Source of the DNA: Lachnospiraceae bacterium
Lineage (GTDB): Bacteria > Bacillota > Clostridia > Lachnospirales > Lachnospiraceae
Assembly (NCBI GenBank): GCA_003507655.1
Contig: DNUZ01000001.1
Coordinates: 10,198-74,197 of the forward strand
Length of the DNA: 64,000 nt
Reading direction: 5' to 3'
Shown: positions 44,458 through 52,299 of the stretch, piece by piece
Layout of the letters: every line of letters starts with the position of its first letter
Position numbering within the stretch: the first letter of the stretch is position 1
Notes under the pieces: generated by a model
The model's database searches: none
Seen by the model: only the letters and a program-made list of their open reading frames with translations
What the model was told of the DNA's origin: nothing
Made by a program: the position numbers and the translations under genes

Positions 44458-45078
44458 ATGGGAAAGTTCAGTTTTGAGGAAGTGAATGAGCTGTATGTAG
44501 ATGTTCTGCGCGAAATTGGAAATATTGGTTCGGGAAATGCAACAACAGCAATAGCAAGTATGTTAGACTTGCGGCTGAACATGAATGTACCAAAAGTAGA
44601 ACTGCTTTCCTTCCAGGAATTCGGTTCTGCAATTTCAGCAGAGGATGAAACCATTGTAGGAATCTATTTGGGGTTAGAACAGGATATTGAGGGAAGTATG
44701 ATGTTTCTGATGAAATTAGATTCTGCACATTATCTGGTAAACCGTTTGATGGGACGTGACCCGGATTACAAAGAAGATTTTACGGAAATGGATTTATCTG
44801 CGATCAAAGAGATAGGAAATATTATTGCAGGTTCTTACTTGTCAGCATTATCAAGTATGACAAACCTGACGATTTCCCCTACCATACCATATGTTGCAAT
44901 TGACATGGCAGCAGCAATTTTAAGTGTGCCGGCCTGCATGTTTGGACAATATGGAGACAATGCACTCTTAATTGAGACACAGTTTGGGGACGAAGTGATG
45001 ATCGAAGGATATTTTATCCTTTTACCGGAACTGGATTCTTATGACAAAATATTATCAGCACTTGGAATCGCAATATAA
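44458..45078 (+). CDS. cheC: Chemotaxis phosphatase CheC
   Basis: 206 residues. Two active centres with the ExxN pattern are present (LREIGNIGSGNATTAI and IKEIGNIIAGSYLSAL). It removes phosphate from CheY and binds CheD. AGGAGGAGG lies before the ATG. Confidence 0.95.
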   Translation: MGKFSFEEVNELYVDVLREIGNIGSGNATTAIASMLDLRLNMNVPKVELLSFQEFGSAISAEDETIVGIYLGLEQDIEGSMMFLMKLDSAHYLVNRLMGRDPDYKEDFTEMDLSAIKEIGNIIAGSYLSALSSMTNLTISPTIPYVAIDMAAAILSVPACMFGQYGDNALLIETQFGDEVMIEGYFILLPELDSYDKILSALGIAI

Positions 45079-45090
45079 GGAGAGTAATAC

Positions 45091-45576
45091 ATGGGAGCTA
45101 CTATAAAAGTCGGAATGGCTGATTTAAACGTATGCAAGGCCCCAGATGCTATTACTACGTTAGGACTAGGTTCATGCATTGGTATAGCGGTGTACGATCC
45201 GGTAACAAAAATCGGAGGACTCGCACATATCATGCTGCCAGACAGCACGAAGATAAGGAATAATTCTAACATTGCAAAATTTGCGGATACGGGAATTGAG
45301 GAACTGATCAGAAAAGTGACGGCGGCAGGAGCTTCAAAGGCAAGGTTAGTGGCAAAAATAGCCGGTGGAGCAAGAATGTTTGAGGTAAGTGGTCTGTCTG
45401 AAGTAGGAAATATCGGAGCCAAGAATGCAGAAGCATCAAAGAAAAAGTTAAAAGAACTTGGAATTCGCATTGTTGCGGAAGATACCGGGTTGAATTATGG
45501 TCGTACTGTAGTATTAGATTGTAATACAGGAGATTTTATGATCAAATCGGTCGGGAAAGAAAATAAAATCATTTAG
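45091..45576 (+). CDS. cheD: Chemoreceptor glutamine deamidase CheD
   Basis: 161 residues. Catalytic Cys29 is in TLGLGSCIGIAVYD and His46 in GGLAHIMLP. It deamidates receptor glutamines and is controlled by CheC, encoded 12 bases upstream. Confidence 0.96.
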   Translation: MGATIKVGMADLNVCKAPDAITTLGLGSCIGIAVYDPVTKIGGLAHIMLPDSTKIRNNSNIAKFADTGIEELIRKVTAAGASKARLVAKIAGGARMFEVSGLSEVGNIGAKNAEASKKKLKELGIRIVAEDTGLNYGRTVVLDCNTGDFMIKSVGKENKII

Positions 45577-45593
45577 AGTTTGAGGGATGCGGG

Positions 45594-45902
45594 ATGAAAA
45601 CAAAACCAATTCCAGCGATTGTAATGCTGAGTGCAGGATTTGTAACATGCATTATCGCAATATATACACACATGGAGTTAATGGCTTTTACAAAAAGCCT
45701 TCTGTTAGTATTAATCGTTTTTTATATCCTTGGGGGTATTGTGAAAATAATTCTTGACAAGAATTTTGCACAGATGAAGGAAGAAGAGGAAGAAACGGCT
45801 GATACAGAAGAAAACCCGGAGGATTCGCAAGAAACGGAAGAGGAGACTTCAGAGGCGGAACCGACGACAGAAGAAGAACCGGAAGAGAATGTAGAAATCT
45901 AA
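45594..45902 (+). CDS. Small two-helix membrane protein with acidic tail, unknown
   Basis: 102 residues. Two membrane helices (about 8-25 and 32-55) form a hairpin, followed by about 45 residues that are mostly Glu, Asp, Thr and Pro. The ATG follows GAGGGATGCGGG. It stands between cheD and sigD with 17- and 23-base gaps, so it is likely co-translated. I do not recognise a family. The acidic tail would lie in the cytoplasm. Confidence 0.75.
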   Translation: MKTKPIPAIVMLSAGFVTCIIAIYTHMELMAFTKSLLLVLIVFYILGGIVKIILDKNFAQMKEEEEETADTEENPEDSQETEEETSEAEPTTEEEPEENVEI

Positions 45903-45925
45903 AGGGGTAGCTTTGGAGGCTTTTT

Positions 45926-46690
45926 ATGAAAGAAGTCGAGAGACAGAAAATTTGGGAAAAGTACACAAAAAATCCAACACAGGAAATGCGTGAACAGATC
46001 ATCATAGAATACGCACCGTTAGTAAAAATCGTAGCAGGCAGATTAAGCATGTATCTGGGTGGAAACGTAGAATATGAGGATCTGGTCAGTTATGGAGTTT
46101 TTGGATTAATAGATGCAATTGATAAATTTGATACAAATAAAGATGTAAAATTTGAAACCTATGCAAGTCTGCGCATCAGGGGTTCTATTTTAGATCAGAT
46201 CCGTAAAATGGACTGGATTCCAAGAACTGTCCGGCAGCGTCAGAGAAAGATCGATGAGGCAATCAAGAGTTTAGAAGCGCGTACCGGAAAAACGCCAACA
46301 GATGAGATGTTAGCGGAAGAACTTGGGGTCAGTGGGGAAGAACTGTTAAGCTGGCAGTCACAGCTTAAGGTTACGAATGTTGTATCACTGAATGAATTTG
46401 TGGAGTCAGGAAATGAACCGGTTATGGATGCAAAAGGCAATTTCCGCTTTGCACAGCCGGAGGAGGTTATAGCAGAAACAGAGCTGAAACGGATGTTAAA
46501 AGACGCAATGCAACTGCTTACGGAGAAGGAACAAAAAGTAATTCTTCTGTATTACTATGAAGATCTGACATTGAAGGAGATCAGCAGGGTATTAGAGGTG
46601 TCGGAATCAAGAATTTCACAGCTGCATACCAAGGCACTGCAGAAGATGAAGAAAAAAATGGGACCGTATATGAATATTTTGACAGATTAG
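45926..46690 (+). CDS. sigD: Flagellar sigma factor SigD (FliA/WhiG family)
   Basis: 254 residues. Region 2 reads EYEDLVSYGVFGLIDAIDKFD and KFETYASLRIRGSILDQIRKMDW, then VPRTVRQRQRK-like residues of region 3. Region 4 has VILLYYYEDLTLKEISRVLEVSESRISQLHTKAL. This is the FliA/WhiG type that reads late flagellar and chemotaxis promoters. A sigma-28-like site lies upstream of flgB. No FlgM anti-sigma gene is in the window. Confidence 0.95.
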   Translation: MKEVERQKIWEKYTKNPTQEMREQIIIEYAPLVKIVAGRLSMYLGGNVEYEDLVSYGVFGLIDAIDKFDTNKDVKFETYASLRIRGSILDQIRKMDWIPRTVRQRQRKIDEAIKSLEARTGKTPTDEMLAEELGVSGEELLSWQSQLKVTNVVSLNEFVESGNEPVMDAKGNFRFAQPEEVIAETELKRMLKDAMQLLTEKEQKVILLYYYEDLTLKEISRVLEVSESRISQLHTKALQKMKKKMGPYMNILTD

Positions 46691-46710
46691 ATGGAGCAGG
46701 GGGACACAAT

Positions 46711-48303
46711 ATGAATGGCTATTTTCAGTTAGAAGTACAATCAGAGGGCGTTTTTGTGAAAATTTATCCGCCAACAGAAGGTGGAGAGGCTGTAAACATT
46801 AAAGAATTAATGGATTATTTAGAAATGCGGCAGTTAAACCATTATGATTTAAAAGATTTAAATACAGCAGTCCATAACACGGAGCAGGGAGGACGTGTTC
46901 TTGTTGCTCGTTCTTTGGAAATGGCAGTTCATGAAGTCATGGTAGCACATGTGTCATTAGATAAAATGCAGGTGATATGCCGTTTTTATCCTCCGGCAAA
47001 TGGTGGAGACCTGTCAGATGAGACTTCGATCATCAAGGATCTGCAGCTTCAGAATATTAAATTTGGAATCAACCGGGCAGCTATTCAGGAATTTTTACAG
47101 AACCGCCAATACTGTAAAGATTATGTCTTTGCAAAAGGGAAAAATCCGATACATGGAAAAGATGCTAAAATTGAATACTTTTTTAATACAAACCTGAATT
47201 TAAAGCCGAAAAAAAACGAAGACGGTTCCGTAGATTATCGTGATCTGAATACAATCAGTCATGTTAAAGCAGGGGATCTTTTAGCACGTCTGATACCGGA
47301 AGATCCGGGAACACCGGGAATGAATGTATTTGGCGAAGAAATCAGTCCGAGAACGGTTCGCAGTCTGACATTGGATTACGCAAATAACATCAAATGTAAT
47401 GAAGAAAAGACAGAGATTTTTTCGGAAGTAACAGGTCATGCAAGTCTGGTAAAAGGTAAAGTCTTTGTATCTTCCGTATTTGAAGTTCCGGCAGATGTCG
47501 ATAATTCCATTGGAAATGTGGAGTATGCAGGAAATGTGCATGTTGCGGGAAATGTCAAAGGCGGATTTGAAGTCCGTGCAAAAGGCGACATCATCGTAGA
47601 AGGTGTCGTGGAAGATGCACTGTTAGAAGCAGGCGGTCAGATCATCGTAAAACGCGGGATTCACGGAATGGGAAAAGGCTATCTTCAGGCAGATAGCAAT
47701 ATTATATGTCAGTTTATCGAAAATGCGATTGTATCATCCGGAGGATTTGTGGAGACAAGTTCCATTCTGCACAGCCGTGTATCAGCGTCGAGTGAGATAC
47801 ATGTCAGCGGAAAGAAAGGGTTTATTACCGGAGGAATGATCCGTGCAGGTGCATTGGTAGAGGCACAGACAATCGGTTCTCCGATGGGAACAGACACCCG
47901 AGTTGAAGTTGGCGCTGACCCGAAGAAAAAAGAACGTTTTCAGGAGTTAAAAGAAACCCTTGAAAAAGAGAATGAAGAACTTGATAAGTGCAAAGTGATC
48001 CTTGCGACTTATACGAAAAAACTGCAAAGTGGAGAGCAGCTTCCGCCGGAGCGGATGAGCTATGTGCAGAAGTTAGCCTACGCTTATAAAGCAAAGAAAC
48101 GCACAGTGGAAGAATTGCGGAATGAATATGCAGATTTACAGCAGGAGCTGATGTTTGCAAATCATGCAAAAATTCAGGTCAGTAAAACGATTTATCCTGG
48201 TGTAACGGTCGCCATATCCGATTTAGAGATGCGTGTGAAAGATGAACAGAATTTCTGTCAGTACATCAAAAAAGATGGAGAGATTGTCCGTACTACACTA
48301 TAA
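46711..48303 (+). CDS. FapA family protein (DUF342)
   Basis: 530 residues. The N-terminal third is a mixed domain; the middle (about 175-400) is a repetitive beta-helix-like region (YAGNVHVAGNVKGGFEVRAKGDIIVEGVVEDA), then a coiled coil (405-480). This is the DUF342/FapA plan. The family is common next to sigD or fliA in clostridia, but its role is not well defined; polymer or nucleotide binding has been suggested for relatives. Confidence 0.85.
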   Translation: MNGYFQLEVQSEGVFVKIYPPTEGGEAVNIKELMDYLEMRQLNHYDLKDLNTAVHNTEQGGRVLVARSLEMAVHEVMVAHVSLDKMQVICRFYPPANGGDLSDETSIIKDLQLQNIKFGINRAAIQEFLQNRQYCKDYVFAKGKNPIHGKDAKIEYFFNTNLNLKPKKNEDGSVDYRDLNTISHVKAGDLLARLIPEDPGTPGMNVFGEEISPRTVRSLTLDYANNIKCNEEKTEIFSEVTGHASLVKGKVFVSSVFEVPADVDNSIGNVEYAGNVHVAGNVKGGFEVRAKGDIIVEGVVEDALLEAGGQIIVKRGIHGMGKGYLQADSNIICQFIENAIVSSGGFVETSSILHSRVSASSEIHVSGKKGFITGGMIRAGALVEAQTIGSPMGTDTRVEVGADPKKKERFQELKETLEKENEELDKCKVILATYTKKLQSGEQLPPERMSYVQKLAYAYKAKKRTVEELRNEYADLQQELMFANHAKIQVSKTIYPGVTVAISDLEMRVKDEQNFCQYIKKDGEIVRTTL

Positions 48304-48333
48304 AATCAGGAAACACATGGAAGGAGTGGGACT

Positions 48334-48645
48334 ATGACGATCAGACCGGTGGATTTCGCTACCATTCAAAGAACAGACGATGTTGGAATGATGAAACACC
48401 AGCAGGATGCCAAGCCGGTGGTGGAGCAGCAAAATATTCAGGTGGAAATAAAAAAACAGGAATATCACGATGCTTCGCAGGTGAAGCATAAGGACAACGC
48501 CTCAAAAGAAGAGGAACGTTTTGATGCGAGAGAAGAAGGAAAGAATAAATATAAACAGTCCATGAGCAAAAAGAAAAAAGACGCTGCAAAAGATGGAAAA
48601 GTAGTGCAAAAATCAGCACATGGCGGATTTGATATCAAGATATAA
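48334..48645 (+). CDS. Small highly charged protein of unknown function in the fla/che operon
   Basis: 103 residues after AAGGAG. Lys, Asp, Glu and Gln make up about half the chain and it looks disordered except for an N-terminal IRPVDFATIQRTDDVGMMKHQ and a C-terminal GGFDIKI. It lies between the FapA-like gene and the DUF6115-like gene with short gaps. I recognise no family. Confidence 0.65.
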   Translation: MTIRPVDFATIQRTDDVGMMKHQQDAKPVVEQQNIQVEIKKQEYHDASQVKHKDNASKEEERFDAREEGKNKYKQSMSKKKKDAAKDGKVVQKSAHGGFDIKI

Positions 48646-48654
48646 GGAGCAGAT

Positions 48655-49386
48655 ATGACAGCAATAGAAATATGTCTGGTTGCGGCCGGACTGATTTTGA
48701 TGGTTGGAAGTTTTTTTGTAACGGAAAAATTATCACCGGATGAACTGGATAAGATTGCAAAGCTGAGCCAGGAGGAAATCGCACATATCGTAGATAAAGA
48801 AATTGCAGCATCCCACGATAAGGTTCAGGAGCAGTTAGAGACAGAATTAGAAGAAGTATTAGAAAAATTAGACCGCGAAAGCGACAAAGAGACAAACGAA
48901 AAGATCATGGCGATCAGTGAGTATTCGGATACCGTCATTGAGTCCATTAATAAAAGCCATAATGAAATCATGTTTTTGTACAGCATGTTAGGTGACAAAC
49001 ATAAGGAAATGATAGATTTTTCGAATGAGATCCAGCAGCGGGTAGAAAATCTGCAAAAAATCGTGACCGAGGAAATGGTACAGGAAACACTGTATAAAGC
49101 AAAAGAAGAACATGAAAATTCACAGATTTTAATGGAAAATGTTACCGAGAATAATAAAAATATGTTAGAAGAGGTACAGGCAGTTTCGGATGAAGCAGAG
49201 GAAGTACCGGAGACAGAAGAAACGGGCGAAGTAGAAAAAGAGCAGCCTGCAGACAGCAATGAGCAGATCTTAGAATTAAGACGGCAGGGAATGTCGGAAG
49301 TAGAGATTGCAAAAGAGTTAGGATTAGGACTCGGCGTTATAAGACTGGTCATAGATTTATATGAAAAAGAGGAGCAGGCAGAGTGA
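48655..49386 (+). CDS. DUF6115-like membrane-anchored coiled-coil protein at the swrB position
   Basis: 243 residues. An N-terminal membrane helix (IEICLVAAGLILMVGSFFV) is followed by a long coiled coil (30-165), a Glu-rich segment and a C-terminal helix-turn-helix-like motif (LELRRQGMSEVEIAKELGLGLGVIRLVIDL). In B. subtilis the gene between sigD and rpsB is swrB, which has the same one-helix plus coil plus short C-terminal motif plan and activates flagellar assembly. A SwrB-like role is inference from place and architecture. Confidence 0.7.
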   Translation: MTAIEICLVAAGLILMVGSFFVTEKLSPDELDKIAKLSQEEIAHIVDKEIAASHDKVQEQLETELEEVLEKLDRESDKETNEKIMAISEYSDTVIESINKSHNEIMFLYSMLGDKHKEMIDFSNEIQQRVENLQKIVTEEMVQETLYKAKEEHENSQILMENVTENNKNMLEEVQAVSDEAEEVPETEETGEVEKEQPADSNEQILELRRQGMSEVEIAKELGLGLGVIRLVIDLYEKEEQAE

Positions 49387-49982
49387 AATTAAAATATTAT
49401 TTAAGAGGTCTGGGAATCGGAATCCTGATCACAACGATCATCTTTATCATAGGGATTCATGTAAATCAGGATCAGATGTTTTCCGATGAAGAAGTCATCC
49501 GGCGTGCAAAAGCATTGGGAATGGTCATGGATGAGACGGATGGAAAGACGATCAATGAATTAGATAAAGACAAGAAACAGGATTCAGAGAGTAAAGATCA
49601 AAAGGACAGTCAGAAAGAAGACAGCAAAGAAAGCAAAAGCGATAACAAAGATAAGCAGGAACAGGCAAAAGATGATCAGACGAAGAATGATCAGACAAAA
49701 GCAGATGCAGAGTCAGAAAAAACTCAGGACAGTGATGCTGCAGCAGCACAAAAACAGACGGTAGAGCAGGTAGAGGTCAGTATCCTTCCGGGTGAATATT
49801 CGGATACGATCTCACAAAAACTGTTAGATGCAGGCCTGATCGATGATAAGGCAGCATTCAGCAAATATATCAATGATACGAATGTCGATAATCTGATACA
49901 GCCGGGAACATTTACCGTGCCAAAAGGGGCAAGCTACGAAGAAGTTGCAAAAATCCTCACGACGAAGCAGGAAAATCGATAA
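49383..49982 (+). CDS. Membrane-anchored MltG/YceG N-domain-like protein
   Basis: 199 residues from GTG 49383, overlapping the previous stop (GTGA). One membrane helix (YLRGLGIGILITTIIFIIGI) leads to a 70-residue Lys/Asp/Gln/Ser linker (60-120) and a C-terminal LysM-like domain: VSILPGEYSDTISQKLLDAGLIDDKAAFSKYIND...PGTFTVPKGASYEEVAKIL. The LysM-like domain resembles the one before the catalytic part of MltG endolytic transglycosylases, but the catalytic part is missing. A peptidoglycan-binding role is likely. Confidence 0.7.
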   Translation: MKLKYYLRGLGIGILITTIIFIIGIHVNQDQMFSDEEVIRRAKALGMVMDETDGKTINELDKDKKQDSESKDQKDSQKEDSKESKSDNKDKQEQAKDDQTKNDQTKADAESEKTQDSDAAAAQKQTVEQVEVSILPGEYSDTISQKLLDAGLIDDKAAFSKYINDTNVDNLIQPGTFTVPKGASYEEVAKILTTKQENR

Positions 49983-49987
49983 AAGTC

Positions 49988-50016
49988 TTGCTATGGCAGG
50001 AAAACTGTGCTATAAT
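49988..50016 (+). promoter_or_regulatory. sigma-A promoter of rpsB-tsf
   Basis: TTGCTA (49988-49993) and a perfect TATAAT (50011-50016) with 17 bases between. It gives rpsB its own promoter downstream of the fla/che run. Confidence 0.75.
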
Positions 50017-50039
50017 CGTTGAGGTTAATTTAAAAAACA

Positions 50040-50094
50040 CATATGCAGACCAAGAAACCGGTGCCTAAGGTCGTTTTTTGGAATGAAGCATATG
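50040..50094 (+). promoter_or_regulatory. Structured rpsB 5' leader, possible S2 control element
   Basis: CATATGC (50040-50046) pairs with GCATATG (50088-50094). GACC (50048-50051) and GGTC (50069-50072) can pair inside, followed by a run of six T. The element lies between promoter and start codon, where ribosomal protein leaders are found. Confidence 0.35.
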
Positions 50095-50121
50095 GAAGCA
50101 CACAACCATGGAGGTAAAAAA

Positions 50122-50859
50122 ATGAGTGTTATTTCAATGAAACAGTTATTAGAAGCAGGTGTTCACTTCGGACATCAGACAAGAAGATGGAATCCTAAAA
50201 TGGCTCCATACATCTACACCGAGAGGAACGGTATCTATATCATCGACTTACAGAAATCTGTAGGAAAAGTAGATGAGGCATATCAGGCAGTAAGTGATAT
50301 CGCAGCAGACGGTGGTTCAATCCTTTTCGTAGGAACAAAGAAGCAGGCTCAGGATGCTATCAAAACAGAGGCAGAGAGATGCGGAATGTACTATGTAAAT
50401 GAGAGATGGTTAGGCGGAATGCTTACAAACTTTAAGACCATCCAGAGCCGTATCGAGAGATTAAAAGCAATCGAAGCAATGGCAGAGGACGGAACATTTG
50501 ATGTATTACCGAAGAAAGAAGTAATTGCTTTAAAGAAAGAATGGGATAAATTAGAGAAGAACCTTGGCGGAATCAAAGACATGAAAGGTCTTCCAGATGC
50601 AATCTTCGTAGTAGATCCTAAGAAAGAAAGAATCTGCGTACAGGAAGCACACACACTTGGTATTCCGTTAATCGGTATCTGTGATACAAACTGTGATCCG
50701 GAAGAATTAGACTATGTAATTCCTGGAAACGATGATGCGATCCGTGCAGTAAAATTAATCGTTTCTAAGATGGCAGATGCAGTCGTAGAAGCTAATCAGG
50801 GAACAGTTGATGTAGAAGCAGCAGAAGAGTTTGAAGCAGAGGAAGCTGAAGAAGCATAA
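50122..50859 (+). CDS. rpsB: 30S ribosomal protein S2
   Basis: 245 residues from ATG 50122, seven bases after [32 protein letters not shown] is the canonical start; ATGs further upstream lie in the leader. [14 protein letters not shown] and [25 protein letters not shown] are S2 signatures. The acidic C-terminus ([14 protein letters not shown]) is common in Firmicutes. Confidence 0.98.
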   Translation: MSVISMKQLLEAGVHFGHQTRRWNPKMAPYIYTERNGIYIIDLQKSVGKVDEAYQAVSDIAADGGSILFVGTKKQAQDAIKTEAERCGMYYVNERWLGGMLTNFKTIQSRIERLKAIEAMAEDGTFDVLPKKEVIALKKEWDKLEKNLGGIKDMKGLPDAIFVVDPKKERICVQEAHTLGIPLIGICDTNCDPEELDYVIPGNDDAIRAVKLIVSKMADAVVEANQGTVDVEAAEEFEAEEAEEA

Positions 50860-50871
50860 TAAGAGAATTCT

Positions 50872-50896
50872 CAGGACAGACATTTTGCCTGTCCTG
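50872..50896 (+). terminator. Hairpin between rpsB and tsf
   Basis: CAGGACAG pairs with CTGTCCTG across ACATTTTGC (50872-50896). No T-run follows, so a partial terminator or processing site is more likely than a full stop. Confidence 0.5.
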
Positions 50897-50924
50897 TATT
50901 GTGTAAAAAATGGAGGACGATAAA

Positions 50925-51857
50925 ATGGCTATTACAGCAGCAATGGTAAAAGAGTTACGCGAGATGACCGGTGCCGGAATGATGGATTGTAAAAAGGCAT
51001 TAGGTGAGACAAATGGTGATATGGAAGCAGCCGTAGACTTTTTACGTGAAAAAGGTCTTGCAACTGCACAGAAAAAAGCCGGCAGAATTGCAGCAGAGGG
51101 TATCGTAGTTACAAAACTGACAGATGATGCAAAAGCCGCAGTTGTTGTAGAGGTTAACTCTGAGACAGACTTTGTAGCAAAGAATGAGAAATTCCAGAAC
51201 TATGTTGCAGAAGTTGCAGCACAGGCATTAACTACAAGTGCAGCAGATATCGAGGCATTCTTAGCAGAGCCTTGGGCAGCAGATACAAGCAAAACTGTAA
51301 ACGAAGCATTAGCAGCGCAGATCGCAGTAATCGGCGAGAACATGAATATCCGTCGTTTTGAGCAGGTAAAAGAAGAGAACGGATTTATCGCTTCTTATAT
51401 CCATGCAGGCGGAAAAATCGGTGTATTAGTAGACGTTGAGACAGATGTGATCAACGATGACATCAAAGAGATGGCAAAGAACCTTGCAATGCAGGCAGCA
51501 GCATTAAAACCACTTTACACCAGCAGAGATGAAGTAGATGCAGACTATATCGAGAAAGAGAAAGAGATCTTAATGGTACAGGCTAAGAACGAGAAGCCGG
51601 ATGCAAACGAGAAGATCTTAAACGGTATGGTAATGGGACGTATCAACAAAGAGTTAAAAGAAATCTGCTTATTAGACCAGGTTTATGTAAAAGCTGAAGA
51701 TGGAAAACAGGTTGTAAGCAAATATGTAGAAGAAGTTGCAAAAGCAAACAATGCAAAGATCAAGATCAAGAAATTCGTTCGCTTCGAGACCGGTGAAGGT
51801 TTAGAGAAGAAGAATGAAGATTTCGCAGCAGAAGTTGCAGCTCAGATGAACGCATAA
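50925..51857 (+). CDS. tsf: Translation elongation factor Ts
   Basis: 310 residues from ATG 50925, eight bases after GGAGG. MVKELREMTGAGMMDCKKALGE and the TDFVAKN-type motif are diagnostic. It recycles EF-Tu-GDP. It follows rpsB as usual. Confidence 0.98.
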   Translation: MAITAAMVKELREMTGAGMMDCKKALGETNGDMEAAVDFLREKGLATAQKKAGRIAAEGIVVTKLTDDAKAAVVVEVNSETDFVAKNEKFQNYVAEVAAQALTTSAADIEAFLAEPWAADTSKTVNEALAAQIAVIGENMNIRRFEQVKEENGFIASYIHAGGKIGVLVDVETDVINDDIKEMAKNLAMQAAALKPLYTSRDEVDADYIEKEKEILMVQAKNEKPDANEKILNGMVMGRINKELKEICLLDQVYVKAEDGKQVVSKYVEEVAKANNAKIKIKKFVRFETGEGLEKKNEDFAAEVAAQMNA

Positions 51858-51910
51858 TCTTACAGTTCGCATAAGAATTTGAACCGTAATTTTATCATGT
51901 AAATTAGCGA

Positions 51911-51956
51911 AAAACCTTGAATTTCCTATGAAAAAGGGATGATTCAAGGTTTTTTT
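51911..51956 (+). terminator. Intrinsic terminator after tsf
   Basis: AAAACCTTGAAT (51911-51922) pairs with ATTCAAGGTTTT (51942-51953) and a T-run follows. Confidence 0.88.
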
Positions 51957-51960
51957 GCGT

Positions 51961-52190
51961 GTTGGGGAATAAATTTTGACTTATCGTAAATTATCGCTAT
52001 TTATGCATGGAATTGGGTAAAAGTTGGGGAGTGAGTTGGGGAATTTCAATTCCCCAACTGGCGTGTGAACCTTCGCCTCATTCTTCTGAAATAAGTAGGC
52101 GAAGATTTCCTGTTTTATTTTGTTGGGGAGTAGTGTAATTACCCAATATTTACCCAACTTTTGATGTATGATAGCGTAAGATTACCCAAC
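51961..52190. repeat. Nine-copy (A/G)TTGGG(G/T)A motif array, possible integrase arm sites
   Basis: Forward copies begin at 51961, 52012, 52023, 52035 and 52122; reverse copies at 52051, 52140, 52151 and 52183. Two of them form a perfect 12-bp inverted repeat (52034-52045 with 52048-52059). CTTCGCCT/AGGCGAAG at about 52071-52104 is a further dyad. The 442-base gap between tsf and the next gene holds this array and a promoter, no gene. Short repeats of this kind are typical of tyrosine-integrase attachment regions, and an integrase remnant lies 2 kb downstream. Confidence 0.55.
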
Positions 52191-52222
52191 TTATCATAGT
52201 TTATCATGGAAAAATTTACCGA

Positions 52223-52252
52223 TTGATAATATAGATGAAAATAGATTATAAT
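52223..52252 (+). promoter_or_regulatory. sigma-A promoter for the 52300 gene
   Basis: TTGATA (52223-52228), 18-base spacer, perfect TATAAT (52247-52252), 48 bases before the ATG. Confidence 0.55.
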
Positions 52253-52299
52253 AAAGTGAAAGTATAGCTATAAAAATTTATTAAAGGTCAGGATATAAA

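Noticed and set aside
50083..50121. Longer rpsB reading frame beginning in the leader
   Set aside because: The extra N-terminal residues are not part of S2, and GGAGG is correctly placed only for the ATG at 50122.
51961..52190. CRISPR array
   Set aside because: The (A/G)TTGGG(G/T)A motifs are eight bases long, on both strands and irregularly spaced, with no uniform spacers and no cas genes.
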